Shown here: positions 63,967 to 64,000 of the stretch, piece by piece
Layout of the letters: each line of letters begins with the position of its first letter
How positions within the stretch are numbered: the stretch's first letter is position 1
Origin: Butyrivibrio sp. X503
GTDB lineage: Bacteria; Bacillota; Clostridia; Lachnospirales; Lachnospiraceae
DNA length: 64,000 nt
Assembly: GCF_003625475.1 (NCBI RefSeq)
Contig: NZ_RAIQ01000010.1
Location: 1-64,000, forward strand
Reading direction: 5' to 3'
Program-made: the position numbers and the translations under genes
The notes under the pieces: generated by a model
Database searches by the model: none
What the model was told of the DNA's origin: nothing
What the model saw: only the letters and a program-made list of their open reading frames with translations

Positions 63967-64000
63967 CTCCGATGAGCTTCATATATGAATCAAGCTCTTC
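63962..64000 (-). CDS. 3' end of a gene entering from the right edge
   Basis: Thirteen codons ending EELDSYMKLIGG and a TGA, followed at once by a terminator hairpin. Too short to identify. Confidence 0.45.
   Translation of the reverse strand, partial: EELDSYMKLIGG

Overview
The window looks like a chromosomal segment of a Lachnospiraceae bacterium; Butyrivibrio or a close relative is my best guess. The grounds are Firmicutes-type gene order (scpA-scpB, era-recO-glyQS-alaS, rex, class B sortase), strong AGGAGG ribosome sites, a biotin-dependent Na+ pump, and a complete agmatine-based polyamine operon. No tRNA, complete rRNA gene, CRISPR array, transposase or prophage was seen. Most genes lie on the minus strand.

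Layout. 1-393: no protein gene; a consensus minus-strand promoter and a structured leader that may belong to an rRNA operon running out of the left edge. 394-7226: DegV protein, lipoprotein, two-component system, membrane protein and glycogen debranching enzyme. 7368-12765: a five-gene membrane carboxyltransferase/Na+ pump operon combining 12S-like, 5S-like, biotin-carrier, beta and OadG-like subunits. 12910-15448: scpB, scpA, a phosphoesterase and rpsU. 15587-18211: zinc-type binding lipoprotein with a three-site candidate operator, sortase B and a TetR regulator. 18626-28987: alaS, glyQS, lipoprotein, recO, era, DUF4349 lipoprotein and an M16C peptidase. 29019-34268: GT-C-like membrane protein with an acidic repeat tail, YebC, CBS transporter-like protein and J-domain membrane protein. 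34438-35877: a lone plus-strand membrane protein with a C-terminal RyR domain. 35925-40059: alr, nnr, a coiled-coil gene and rex, the last with a consensus promoter and a Rex-type operator. 40495-43507: hslO and a secreted 5'-nucleotidase with a LysM domain.

The most unusual part is 43810-56385. Five paralogous secreted proteins on the minus strand are built from an Asn-rich seven-residue repeat (N-x-x-x-[V/I]-x-x), a conserved glycine cap, one or two copies of a shared module and, in three of them, a common C-terminal domain. They face two TTG-started secreted 5'-nucleotidase-like enzymes that lack the usual C-terminal nucleotidase domain and carry charged low-complexity tails. A 606-base AT-rich spacer with inverted repeats and DnaA-box-like sites separates the two sets. 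I infer a co-inherited surface system, perhaps a beta-solenoid coat with extracellular nucleotide scavenging; the function is not shown by the sequence.

56564-63780 is a six-gene polyamine operon: arginine decarboxylase, spermidine synthase, carboxy(nor)spermidine dehydrogenase and decarboxylase, agmatine deiminase and N-carbamoylputrescine amidase. It gives arginine to putrescine to spermidine without needing S-adenosylmethionine decarboxylase, although a speE homologue is also present. The last 39 bases hold the 3' end of another minus-strand gene.
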